A stretch of DNA of 64,000 nt from Centroberyx gerrardi (taxonomy: Eukaryota; Chordata; Actinopteri; Beryciformes; Berycidae): assembly GCF_048128805.1 (NCBI RefSeq), contig NC_136010.1, positions 28,507,980 to 28,571,979 of the forward strand. The letters run 5' to 3'. The notes under the pieces were generated by a model. That model worked only from the letters and a program-made list of their open reading frames with translations. It did no database searches and was not told where the DNA came from. Each line of letters opens with the position of its first letter. Positions within the stretch are counted from its first letter, which is position 1. Below, one piece after another: positions 35,556 through 48,900 of this stretch. The position numbers were made by a program, and so were the translations under genes.

Positions 35556-35585
35556 GTAAGGTGCCACATATATGTGGCACCTTAC
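35556..35585. repeat. Perfect 30-bp palindrome beside a TA tract
   Basis: The two 15-base arms (GTAAGGTGCCACATA and its exact reverse complement) meet without a spacer. A (TA)n run follows at 35,591-35,631, and a second copy of CTTACCACG precedes a further AT run at 35,640-35,658. Such sequence can extrude a cruciform. Confidence 0.9.
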
Positions 35586-35588
35586 CAC

Positions 35589-35590
<2 letters not shown>

Positions 35591-35633
<43 letters not shown>

Positions 35634-35658
35634 TACCACGATATATATATATATATAC
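35591..35658. repeat. (TA)n tract
   Basis: Two AT dinucleotide runs separated by CTTACCACG. Confidence 0.9.
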
Positions 35659-37564
35659 ATATTATAAATATATATTATAAAACGTGTTCCAAACTCAAAA
35701 ATACAGCAATTTCTGTCTTTTTTCATGGAATTGGTAACATATCAGTAATGATCACAGCGAAACAGAAAAATTGAAATGATCATAAAGCAATTATGACAAT
35801 ATTGTTACTCTCAATTAAAAGATTCAGATGATTCCTCAGCCTCAAAGCAGTCTAACATTTATGGAATTCATGCAATGGATCTCTGGCAGCCTAATCAATA
35901 AACAAAAATCTCCAAATAAATGGGAATCGTAGGGGTGAAAGTGACATTTTAATTTTTGAGCAAAATCATCTTCATTTAGGGTTATAATAAATCTTTGCTA
36001 TTGACTTATTTATGTTGATTTGACCAGGCGGTGGGAATTACAATACTTCCTGCCTCAAGGCAAAACGTTGCCTATTGTAGTTTTAAATCTGTATTCAAGA
36101 AGCATCGGTATGTTCATCTTTAAAATCGGCCTTTGATCCGCTTCTCTTTAAAAATAAATGTGCTCACAACTTGAGAGTCAAAGCTGTGAAGGCCGACATC
36201 CATCAAAAAGAGAAGCTGTATTAAAGGGAATGCCAATGTCTTCAATGTGTATAGTGCAGAGTTGCTTTCTATATGTGATGGTATGCACTAGCATGACACT
36301 GGCTATATTTACAAAAAAAATCCCTTTCTTAACCCTTACTCCACTAACCTGGTTTGGGGATCCTATCCTTATATAGCAAAACTCTAATAAGAAACCAAAT
36401 TTCACACATTTTATGAAAGATAGAAATATGTGCAATTTTTTGAATGTGTGTATTTTTCTATGGCAGTGGTTCCCCTGCCACTCCATGTATTCGTTAAAAT
36501 TCCACCACCTGATTCAACTTAATGAGGTATTGATTAGGTATTGATTGAGCATGCCAAGACACATCGAAGCTGTGAGAAAGAATCAGGGTTACAATCAAAT
36601 GTGGTCAATAGTTCATAAAAGAATATCAGAAGTTAGATTTTACACAGACACAACCATCTTTAAACTGTGAAACAGAATTTTGATGTGGTGTCTTAATATT
36701 TTCCAGAGCTGTATGATCTCTATCAACCTCTACTGGCAACCAGTAGGAATTACAACATCAATACAACTAATCTACTGAACACTATCAAACTACATCACTC
36801 CTCTATAGCTGAACACTATCAAACTGCATCACTCTATAGCTGCACACTCTAAATTGCCCATAGGCGTGAATGTGTAGTATGGTAGATGATGTAGTACATG
36901 ATGTATATGCAGTATGTATATGTATATAGTGATGTAGTATGTATATGATGCCATGTAAAGCCTTTTGAATGATAAAGGGCTATATAACTAAACAAGTCTA
37001 AACAAACATGACTAGCAGTGTCTAATGAAAAAAGGAAGTAAATATTGTATTATAGTGAAAATCTAACTGAATCTGAATTTTCACACCTTAACTGTGAGTT
37101 TTCAGTTTTCACAAAACTCCCTCAATCTTCTTCATGTATTCAGAAGAACTATAAGTCATCATTACGGACTGTTTTTGTTCGTCCCTCGTCTAATGTAATT
37201 GTCCTTACATTTTCATTGCTTTTGACCTGTAACAGAAATTGAGATGTTAAAAGTACAGCTGCTCACACATACAGCCTATATATATGACAGCAGAACAGTC
37301 TCTTAAAAGAAGGAAAAGGCAACACTAGTCTTTACACTAATCTTTCCTTCACATTAAAACAACTGGGAGCCTTCATCAGAGCATGAAGAGTGTCGAACAC
37401 AGGGCCAAATATATCTGTGCAATCAATCAATCAATGAATTAATCAATCACTGAGTTCTCACATAAAGAAGCGGACCTTCTATAAGAGACTGGCTGTTAAG
37501 TTTCGCCTATATATGATGTGACCACAGGAGCCGAGGTTTGATTTGAATGTATTTATTTACGCTG

Positions 37565-37733
37565 TCCTATTCACAAAGGTTTTATTTGTACATTCGTTAT
37601 CATTATGTACAGTAGAAAAACCCTCTGGTCATGCACGTCTTGATATGTGAGCATAGGTTATATTTGATTAATCCCATGTTCTATTTACAATTCAAATAAA
37701 AAAAACAGCTAAACGTAATACAAACAATATATA

Positions 37734-37766
<33 letters not shown>

Positions 37767-40479
37767 TATAGATATAAACAAATTCAAACAGCTTTCTTTT
37801 TCACAATGCATCACTCAAAAGATGTAATCCATCATTGGCCAGCAATGCCCAACAGTTGAATCACAAACTTTGACATTTCCATTATGACATTTCCATTATA
37901 TACACTTCATAGGCCACAACTCTTAGCAGTATATTCTTTCTTTTTTTGATAACTGTCAGAAACATTTCAAGTACTTTCACCTATTGCAGCTGTACTCCCC
38001 CTACTCAAAAAGTCCTTAAGTAATCCACTGGGGAAAAAGACTCCACCTGGATTGTGTATCAGTCCTATTTTGCAATCAATTCTCTCCAAGTGCCTATTGC
38101 ATTATTAAAGGACTTTTACATTAGGCCTTTTCCAACAGTTGGACATCACTTTACCGCCTTTCCAGTGTGCTCTCAAAGTAACTTTACAACGCTGCGTGGA
38201 AAATGGGAGGGACCAAAATAGAAAAATCTAATTAGACAAAACAGCAACAACACAAACTGCAAGGCGTGTCTTAAGGTGTCGGGGTCTTAAGTATCCTTTT
38301 AACCTGAGATCAGTTGTCCTTTGTGAAAGAGCAGAAGACAAGTGAGACCAAGCGGCACTTAGAAAGGCTCAAAGCAGTGAGTAACGCTAACATCAGAGTA
38401 ATACAGTGTGACAGAGAAAACACACACGGTCTCTTACAGACAGCGACACACACACGTGACATCTGTGTTTCGACTCAGGTGAAGGTGTCCCGATAAAAGC
38501 CCGCCGAATCGTCTTGTGTAAGGCCACATTGAAAAATAGTGCTGTATTTGGTTGAAGCATAGCGGCCGTTACGTCCAGTTCATTTAAGGTTGTCAAAAAG
38601 GCAACATTGTCATTGGGAGTGAGATATGATACAGGTGAAATAAAAAAAAAGGCTCAAGCTTATCTAAAATTAGCAATGAGAATGGCTATATACCGCCATA
38701 CACACAGCTTCATTGTCAAGGAGAGATTGTAACATGGGTAATATTACTGTCGAATGACTACAATTTGTGGGGAAACCATAGAGAAGGAAAATGAAATAAT
38801 TCTTATTCCTTCCCCAAGTGAAGCTTTAGTGGCATACTGTAGATGACAATATTAGACTATTTTAGTGTATTAACCTAGTAAGAACAGATGCTACGCTTGC
38901 TCCAAGTCAAAAGGCTTGTGTGTTTTTTTTTATAAAGCTAAAATATGGTTCTAGATTGCTAAAAGATGACTATAGCAGAGAGAGACTCCCATTTAGTAGA
39001 GTAGCCAGCTCTTAATGCGAGTTCTACTATAAAGCCTAAATATACAGCATGATGCCACAAACTAAGGGCAGAATACAAATCACAAGCCAAGAAAAGCAAT
39101 AGCTCTCCTTCATTAACACAGGTATTAACGCATTCTTCATACAGACCATAATTCTTCGCAGATGCAACAAGCCACCCACACTGAGGGCGAAGTGTATCTG
39201 CTAACACAAAGATAAAAAGTCGGAGCCGAGAAAGTGAAACCACACAAATGAATACAGTAGAACAAAGGATTTCTCTAAAAATTAAAAAAGCAGCACAGTT
39301 TACGGAATTCACACAAAACCACAATCAGTACCATAAAAAACTAAAAATAAACAGAAGACTAAAACCAAAAACAATGTGCAAGCTTGCATTCGAGCACTCG
39401 TCTGTGTAGTGTTAGAGTGGAGAAAAAGGCAAGTGTTAATTATCCAGATACACTTCATATAGAGACCCTCATTCTCTCCGGGAAAACAGTCGCACAATTT
39501 TGACAAATAATCCAACGTTTCAGAGGTATGTGCCCACAGACAAACCAAACTCAAACTGAATATGATACATATACACGAATATTAGTGATTATACCTTCGT
39601 TATGTACAGCGATGCACGTTTGCGCTACAATTGTACCGCAGTTAAGGTTGAAAACAACGAGTTTCAGCCCCAAACACTTTGTGTGAGCTGCAGGAGCGAC
39701 GTTAAGCATTACAGAAGTTCGTTTTTTTTTGTGCAAGGCAGAGGAGTGTGTGAATCCCAAGCCACTTCCCCCCTATATGGCTTTCTTGTTTATCATGTAA
39801 CAATGACCTATTTTTCTCTCATGTGTAAATGAGAGTGAGAGAAGAAGAGAGAGAGAAGCGTACGTAAGTAAAGTCTTCACTATCTGTTGTCCGTTCATCC
39901 ATCACCACTTTCCACAGTTTTCATTAGAAGGACGGAAAAAGCCTTGAAACTCATTCAGATCATGCGACACCGAACTTTTCCTTGAAACCAATATGAATGG
40001 CATTCTTTGAGGCAGAGTGACAACCCCTCTTGCCAAGGTTGCCCACCCATCCTATGTAATTGTAGGATGGGTGATGCAGCATACAGGTGTTGTGTGAATT
40101 GGAGTTTTCCTACTTGCGCGTTGATAATATTTATGTAAACTAAAACCGATGTTGTTTTGCCTCATTTTTTGCTACTTACGTTCTGATTCATCAGTGAATC
40201 AGACGGAAGTTCATGTTGCAATACAACACCTGATAACCACGTCTAATCAGTTTCATCTCAAACCGCTTGAGTCGCAGCATCCTGGAGTAGAGACACAGTT
40301 TGCAGCAACACAAACAGAGTATGAGTGATCTCAGCGGTAAATCCATCATTTGTCCGTCTATCCATCCCTCTTTCTGTCTCATTGTCTATCCTGAAACCAT
40401 ATCCATCTATTTAACTGTGAGTCTGTTTCACTGACTACCCTCAGGTCTGCGCGTGTGTGTTTGTGTGTGTGTGTGTCCG
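37565..40479 (-). other. plekhm2: Probable plekhm2 3' UTR
   Basis: From the plekhm2 stop codon to a minus-strand AATAAA at 37,581-37,586 the sequence has no exon of another gene. It is AT-rich and reads like vertebrate 3'UTR, giving about 2.9 kb. It contains a TA run at 37,737-37,763 and a diverged dispersed repeat at about 39,930-40,010. The end is inferred from the hexamer only; earlier sites could be used. Confidence 0.5.
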
Positions 40480-43400
40480 TCAGCACCAGGGCTCCCTCTG
40501 GGCTCGGCCTCGGGCCAGGCTGTCGGCCCTCTGCCAGGCGCTCCTCATGAGGGCGAGGGCTTCACCGCAGCGCTTCTGCACCGACGGGTCCGACACGTCT
40601 CGCCGGGGGAGGCCCACCTATGGGTGGTGAGAAGGACACGCATTAGGGCAGGCATTCAACCGATACAGGCTTTTGAAGGCAAACATATATACAGTCTAAC
40701 CCTAATAAGCACAGTAATACGCCATCATGGACATATATCAAAGGTTATGACCCTCTGCACTTGTTTCAGATTCTGGCTGGTGACAATTGTTTTATTAAAC
40801 TTATTAAATAAAGGTGAATATATCTTCCCACATGGAAAATGTCTGTCCAGGCGGTGTCCAGTGCCTCCAGCAGGCGATCTCTCTCTTCACAGCCGCTGAA
40901 GTACAAGACCCAGGGAGGGAGGAACTGGGCCCGGTCCACAGCAAACTCCTGCCGGGGAACAGGAGAAACAAAGTGTGAAGACTTCAATTAAAACTTAGAA
41001 AACTTAAAAAAAAAAAATATTTCAATACCCTGCATTGATAGAGTACATCATTTTATTTCAGTCTACCACGTTTATTTCAAAAAGCACAGAAGGGATACAT
41101 GACTATCTTTTTGACCATTGTTTCATCATGTTAAATTCTTTGATTGAAAGAAACAAAACATGAAATTATTTTTATGTTCTATTGTCATTTGTATGATGAG
41201 CTAACAAGTGTGATTAATGAGTAATCTGATGTTGAACCAGTTTCTTTCGTTAGATGATGATGAAAGACTTGAGAGATATGCTTCAATGCCCAGCCTAGAT
41301 AAACAATAACCCACTCTGTGTGATACCCGTGTTTGTGTGTTTGTTATACACACATATTGCAGCGTGATATATACAGTAGATGTGTCTTGTATGCCAATGA
41401 GGGCTGGGCTGAGAGCCAAACTCTACAGCAGCTGATTTCACTGACTAGTATTTCCCGGCAGAGACTTCCATTTCTTGCTGTGGGTGTCAGGTGATTGGCA
41501 GTAAGCAGAGCGTAACGCAATGCAGCGCTGATATGAAAACACTCAACTCAGGCACAACGAAATAACGACAAAACAGAATTGTTGACCAAACCAAATGAAG
41601 ACTTCATGTTTACTGTGATGGATTCTCTCACTCTGTGGAAGGTGTTTTTCATACTGTACAAGAATGAATGGCAGCAAATGGCTTCTTCTAAAGGGAGGAA
41701 AACGAGTGCTGATATCTCCAACTATACTGACTGTGTGCAGACACCAGTCGGAAGAATGTACCTAGACCATTGACACAAATTTTAAAAAACACCGGTATTA
41801 TCCTTTAAGGCGGGGTGAAGCACTTTTTCCCAATGGTAGGGGAAACTCTGGGATACATTACTGCTTTTAAATGAGGAAGTAATTTACAAAAAACATTACT
41901 GAACAATAACAAAAGGTCCCATGTTATAGGAATAAAATTTTTCCTCTATTTATATACATACATGATCAAAGATGTTCAATGAAGACATTGTTAAAATTAG
42001 ATTTTAAGTGGTTAGATTTAAAGTCATTACTTTTTCAAAAATCCACCTTTTTTACAGGCAGTTTCAGACAGTAGATGATGCTGACTGGCTGATATCTGCT
42101 ATTAAATAAAAGGCCAATATCTAAACTAAACCATGGAAAGAGCTGAACAGACTCACGATGATGCAGTACTCCTTGCCGGCCTCCAGGCTGACAGTGGTGA
42201 CATCGCAGAGATCGGCGCTGCCCAGCGAACGGAAGAAGCTGGTCTGGCAGTCCTGATGGAAGGTCAGCAGCTTTGTGTCCGTCACCACAAAGCAGCACGA
42301 GATACACGGGGTAGGGGCGACGCCCTGGGGGATGACCTGAGGGGAGGGAGAGGAAATGAAGAAATATACTTTATCTACTGATTGATAAATGGGGAAAGTT
42401 GATACCTGACTGTTCAAAAGAATAGGAGTCGTATTTGATGCAGAGGATATTTTCAAGCAATATTTATTTTATGACAGGCAACTTCCATTTCATGTAAGGT
42501 GTTTGTGGATTACAGGTGAACCCGGTTTAATCATATCTTATTAACATCAAGGGGGTTTGCATCAATACATATTAACATTGTGCATATGGGAAGTCATACA
42601 AGTAAAACCCTGATGCCTGAACAGTAAATTGAGCAGGGCATGGGAAGCCTGAACAGCTCGCACTGTGCATACCAACAGGGATTATTTGTGTGGGAGGCTT
42701 AATGCTTTATAGGCTGGTAGAAATACGCCTGGTCACTTTCTGTGCTGTGAGGCTGTGAAGAAAGCCACTCCACCGTGACTGATTCCCACTTGAGCTCGAC
42801 TTAAAAGCCACAATGTGTGAAATCATGGAGTGTGGGATATTATGAGAAGAAAAAGAAGACTGTTTGCTCTAATTAACCGTGTTTGTATTAATTATCTTTG
42901 CGGGGGGAATTTGCGCGTGGTCCACAAACTGTGCGAACTAAATCACGTTTGTCTAATTCCTGGAAAAATGGTCGTAGTTCAAAAACAGAATAATCCTTCC
43001 TCCGCAACAACTGAATGGACAGAATGGACAGTGATGGCTGAGTTTGTTTAGAAAGAGACACATTGAACAGCGCAAAAAGATAAAATAGTATAAGATAAAA
43101 CTTCATTGCAGTAGTAAAATATTAACAGGAGACAGCAAAGAAGAGACAGAATATAAACAATAGTAAAGCAATTGGAGATATTAAACATAGCACGACTCAT
43201 AATTACTACACTAGGACATTTCAGGGAGAAATATAAGAATGAAAAGTATGAAAAATAAAGTCTACAGCATTGTGAGGGTGTTCAAAACAACTGAAACGAA
43301 GAAAAATAAGTACTGATAGAGATATAAAAATATCAAAAAATTTAACTAAAGCTGCGGTCGAATAGTCAAAAAAATACGTCCTAACTCCTATTCCTAACCA

Positions 43401-45876
43401 CTTTTCCTTGACCTCGTTGGAAAACGTCATGAGGTCAAGGAAAGATGTGAAGGAGAATTCATAAGGACTTAGGAAAAGACAACCGCGGTGCTAAGAGAAT
43501 CCGACTGCACTTACACTAGGCTACGTAATTATGCGACGGCGGATGTTAATGACGTGGGTCTGCCGTGGTGAAACTACAATGTTCCGAATATGGACTACTA
43601 AAAGCGCATCTTAGATACTTCGCCCCATATAAGCCTATGCATATAATAGCTTAAGAACCACCACACAACTCAGTAAACACCTTGAAATGTTGACTTGATT
43701 GTGCTTTGAAGTTGTTATGGCTGATACAGGCCTTTATTAAGGCAAGGGTTTCAGCATCTGTGACTGAAGTAAAATTAATTAATGATATTCCTAAAGGCTG
43801 GCAATACAACAACGCTCAGAATGAAGAAATAACTAATGCAAACTGAGCATAGGTTATGGCATAAGATGGAAAATGCTTAATAAGCAACGGCAACTTGCAT
43901 GATGATCTGCGTCCCTTGTCGGTCATGATCGTTTGTTTTCGTGAACGGCCGAATGGTGCGTCGCTTTAAACGTTGCTGCCACAAGGAATTGTGGGACGGC
44001 ATTATCTCCTTTCCTTTCGTAAAGGATCGTCCAGTGTATCCTATGCTAAAGGAGCTAAGTAAGGAAGCACTGAAGCACCTTTCCTTAGCATTTAGAGAAT
44101 TCGAACAGCTCTTATCATGGCTGCCACTTAGATACTTCCGGGTCATTTCACTCAGTTAGGAACCTTCCTAAGCAAAAAAGACTATTCGACCGCAGCCTAG
44201 GTGACAAATTATAAAAGCATTGAGATACAGTATATGCAATATCTGAGATCTCTAGGCAAGTATTTGCTCAACGCATGCTGTGTGAACTATGCGAGTCTCC
44301 CCCCCTCACCCCTTTGGAGACGGACTGGCAGAGAAACTGCATCCAGTCAGCCATGTCCAGCTCGTTGTTGGCGCTGAGCTCCAGCGGGGGGCGCTCCGTC
44401 AGGATGACCTGGAAGGCGTGGGGACGCTCTGTGCTGTTGGAGCGACGGCAGCCTCCGCAGTTCTCTCCTCTAACAAGGAGAGGGGAGACAGTGAACATGG
44501 TCTTTGACTTCATTATCTGTCCCCATGTTTCTGAACCAATGAGAGCTCCCATCAACTATTCCCAGTTTCATCTTTCGGCCAGTTGAAGCTTACCCCATGG
44601 TGATTGACAGCAGTGGTGTCACGTCAGTTCTCTCTGAATACTGGTACAGAATCCCATTGCTTCAGAGGAAAGAGGACAACCATTCATATTCACATCAAAA
44701 TATTTTTTATTAAAAAGGTGCTACGTGCGGCATTTAAACATCTATAAATCATTACAACATTAATTTTGAGACAATAGCATTACTGTAAATAATTACTGTA
44801 AATAAACGAGACAATTACTGAGAAGATTGGTTGGATTTGGCGGGAAAAATCTGATGAATTATTTTAGATTTTAGTCTCCACTTCGCATACAATAGCTATG
44901 GAAACAGAGATAAACCTATGGATGGATCCAACCAGGAAGCGCACGCAAATCGAACAGCAGGCAGCTAAGATCATAACACACTCGTCCATAATGGATTGTC
45001 AGGATACAAGGTGTTTACTGTCAGTCTTAAAGGCCACGATTATTCCAAGGGGAAATGACATGCGCAGTACGAAGGAAAGAGGAATATGGAGACGCATTTT
45101 AACGTCAGGTGTACATGTAATCCAGCCAAAGCATATCTAGACACAATCCGGATACAAGACGCATGTTAACACCAGTTGGGAAGGGGGTCGATGTGGCGCG
45201 CCCGTACCTGAGGACGAGGTAGCAGCTCTTCCACAGCTCCTTGCCCAGGTAGGTGGTGCCGGCCCGGTACAGCAGAGCGCCCTCCTTGGTACTGCAGGAC
45301 TCTCTGAAGCACGGCGGGCCACCCTGGGGGGAAACAGTCATGTCCATAGGATCCTCCCAGTGGACCAGCGAGTACAGCCGGATAGCCACCTCAGATACCT
45401 GGAGACGAACCCAGCATTGTTTAAACACCACTGTGGAAATCAGCCAAAGAACATCAGTTTGAGAGGATGGGAGAAAAACATGGATTTCCAAACCTTTCTA
45501 AGAACTACAGATATACCAAAAGATGCTACAGCTGCTAAGCTTTTGTAAAATGACATCTTCAGCCAGGACTGTAACCAAAACGATTGAATATAGCTGTTGT
45601 TAAGTGAAAGCCTTGTAACTCCAGTTCTGGTGATTTTCATGTTTTAACTTCAGATGAAGGATTACATGGTCTTCTACGGGTTGAGAAAATTCTACCCCTT
45701 GGAACTTATGAAACCCTTTCAAAACCCTTTGGATAACATAAAAAATGCATCATCATCAGGCTAAACACAAAGGTGTTTTGACATTTTGGAGATACATGGT
45801 TTTCACCCAACAGCAGCGATATACATTTAACTGTGTGACTGCTACATTTGGGAGCACTGATGCAACCAAACCAAAA

Positions 45877-45925
<49 letters not shown>

Positions 45926-48900
45926 ATAATAATAATAATAATAAACTGGCCTATTCAAACCATTTAAAACATCACATTTTCTCCCAATATACCTCAATGC
46001 TTTTTTAAATTTACTAAAATCCACCTGCATTTGTGAGGCATCTTTTCCTATTACAGTAGTAGGAACATTTGCTACACTCCAAGCCTATTATTAATTGAGT
46101 GTCAGGATGAATGATCCAAATAATCAAAACTAATGGCTTTCTGAAAGTCAAACTGATATTGTTTCATTGTAACCTACACCTCCCAGCTTTTTGATGCACA
46201 ATATGAATGATGACAGTGATTTAACCGCAAGTCACGGCTCCGCTAAAACAGCGTATGTTGTCTCTAACGCCAGAAATATGAGTCCATGTACATTCATAAA
46301 AATCACATAACTGTACAATAACTTTTGGCATGATGTCTCTCTCCTTTTTACAGCTTTTTAAGATAATGTAGATCTCTACGAGTCTCCATGGAAACCACAC
46401 TTTGTTTGCAGAGTACTGACAGCGAGGTTTAGAGGACGTTTAAACTAGTTATATGAATTATAATTATATTATGAGAAATTAAAACGTCGGGGATTATCAA
46501 TATACCAGTTCTTCATACGCTCGCTGTGAGCTGGGATGGCAAATTTCTTTCGTCACACGTTTCAGAAATAGTTGCTGCTCCTTACAGCTCTCCTGGTGCT
46601 TGTAACATTGGAGGGTGGGAAAAAAAATGAATTTATTATTTATTCTTTTCATTTCTGTACCTCACAGTGAGCTTCCTGGGAGACAAACTTGGTGAGGGCC
46701 AGTTTCTCCATTGTGGCATCGGTCAGGACAGAGGGGTAGGGAGGCTCGCGACAGCCCTTCACCATGGCCGACTTGAGGACCGACAGGAACCAGCTGGAGG
46801 AGGGAAAAGTGGAGCGGGGGGATAAACTGGATGAAGTCAAATGAAAGATTAACAAGCATGGAATTCGTGATAAGCTGTGACCTATTTGGCTCTATGAAAC
46901 CAAACACAAAAGCCTAATACAGCGTAATGGTTACTTGAAACACTGCATCCTGGTTGGATGTAGTTGCTATTGGAGACACATTGTATGTAGACTTTGTTGT
47001 TAATGTGAGCAAATGCGTTTCTAACCACCTCCAGAGGTGATTTATGTGATTGGATCTTCAGTGTAGCTTTGGTGCATTTACATGGCAGCCACACTGATCT
47101 GTTGTGTCTGTCTGTATGTGTAATTTTCAATTCACTTTCAATGAGAAGTGTCCATTGTCTGGATGGGGCTGATGACTCATCCGTCGTGACGCACAGAAAG
47201 TTCAACCCAGTTGAACTTTGTCTGAACAGACGGATTCGTCACCATCCAAGGCAGAAAAAAGCCGATGAACACAGAGACCTTAGAGGAGGCTATTATTTAT
47301 TGAGTTTCCAGCGATGCTTCTTTGTGTGATTGCCCCCTTACTGTACTTCTGCCACGCCCACCATGTTCACATTCCAGAACAACCCAATGGACAGAAATCT
47401 ATCCATCAAAAATGACATGCAATGCCAGGTGGACAGGAGGTCTTTGATGCTTTGCACAGCAGGACAACCTTTATGTGTTTGATCCATGTAACAGTCCGAC
47501 AAGTGACAAAACAAGAAATGAGGGAACATGTACACTCACTCAGTCAGTGAGGCATCAGCTGTGTCCAACAGGAACTGTCTTCGTCTATTAGTGCAAACCA
47601 CTGTCACTGTCTGCTGGTCAAGGCCCACCTAGGAGAGAGACACCAGCAGGACAGCTGAATGAGCGGAGAAAGCAAACTGACACTTTTGACTTTTTACACC
47701 TTCATGGGGTAATTGGACACTTTTAGCCCAAAATTATTCACTTTGAAATTATAATGATGTAGCAGCAAGTACTAGAAAGAAAATTGATAACCCCATTTTC
47801 ATTACGATGCTGTGAGGAAAACACAAACTGAGATGTAAGACGGTTTAGAAGACATTTTCAAATACAGTTTACATTTACTCAGCCATGTACTCAGAATGGC
47901 ATCACTGCTAGTTATCAGAGTTCAATTCAAATGGCTTTCATATGTTCTTAAGATTTATTAGCACTGTTGATATAGGTTATGTTAACTGATAGACTACACT
48001 GTACCAACCAATAGAGTTACAGTGTTGGGAAATTTGTTCTCTTGCACTAATAACCACATGATCTGAGTGTTAAATGAAATGCGTTAAAAGTGGCCGCATG
48101 ACATTCTGTTCTTTGGTTGGTTGTTGATCAGTTAGGCTCATTCTCGCGTTCGCGCTCATTCTCTGTAAAGTCCTTTGAGACATGCATGTGGTAAAGGGCT
48201 ATAGAAATAAACTTGAAACTGTTAACCTTGACGACATAGACAACATAGCCTCTGTCCACTTGTAACCTTTAAGAAGACAACATGAAAAATGAAGGCAAAA
48301 GACAGCTGTGTGTGTGTGTGAAAGACCCGCAGCCAAGGACCAGCGAGAGACACTTACTGAAACATAGTCCAGTTCATTATAAGAGACAGCGTCTTCCACT
48401 GTGTATGGCTTCTCCGCTGCACCTGAGGATGACAGCACGAGTAAAACCAAGACATGTCAATATAACGTTCATCATTCTCTTTCCTACCATCTCCTGTGAG
48501 CTATTCCTGCTCTGTATCTCGAATGAATGACAAATGGGCAGTAATATTAGCTAACCTCCATGGCTGCATGTAAACAAGAAGTATGCAGGACATCCTTGCA
48601 TGGAGTTTTTTCTGTCCAGAATAACTGCATCAAATCACCTTTTACCAGTTACTCAGATGATGCGATTTTTAATATGAACTTAAACTCATTCCCCTAAATT
48701 TCTAAGCAAATTATATCCATGATGTTTTCAGCACCATGGAAACAATACAGGCATTTTTCCCCTCTGTAACAAAAATGTTGAACTGTTCCACTCCTTGTTA
48801 CTACAGGATGGAGCCAATGTAAGATAAGATAAGCTAAGATAAGATAAGATAGCAATTTATTGATCCCCTTGGACCGGGTCACATCAAAACATTTGCAATT

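Larger units (their letters stand above)
33331..37560. other. Intergenic region between plekhm2 and ano7
   Basis: No exon supported. It holds copy B of the paired repeat (34,108-34,446), a palindromic element (34,613-34,760), a 30-bp palindrome with a TA tract (35,556-35,660), a short direct duplication near 36,776-36,842, and a LINE/SINE-type tail at 36,950-36,995. Confidence 0.6.

Noticed and set aside
44275..44586. Plus-strand open frame opposite plekhm2 exon 17
   Set aside because: It is antisense to the PH-domain exon, which reads correctly on the minus strand.
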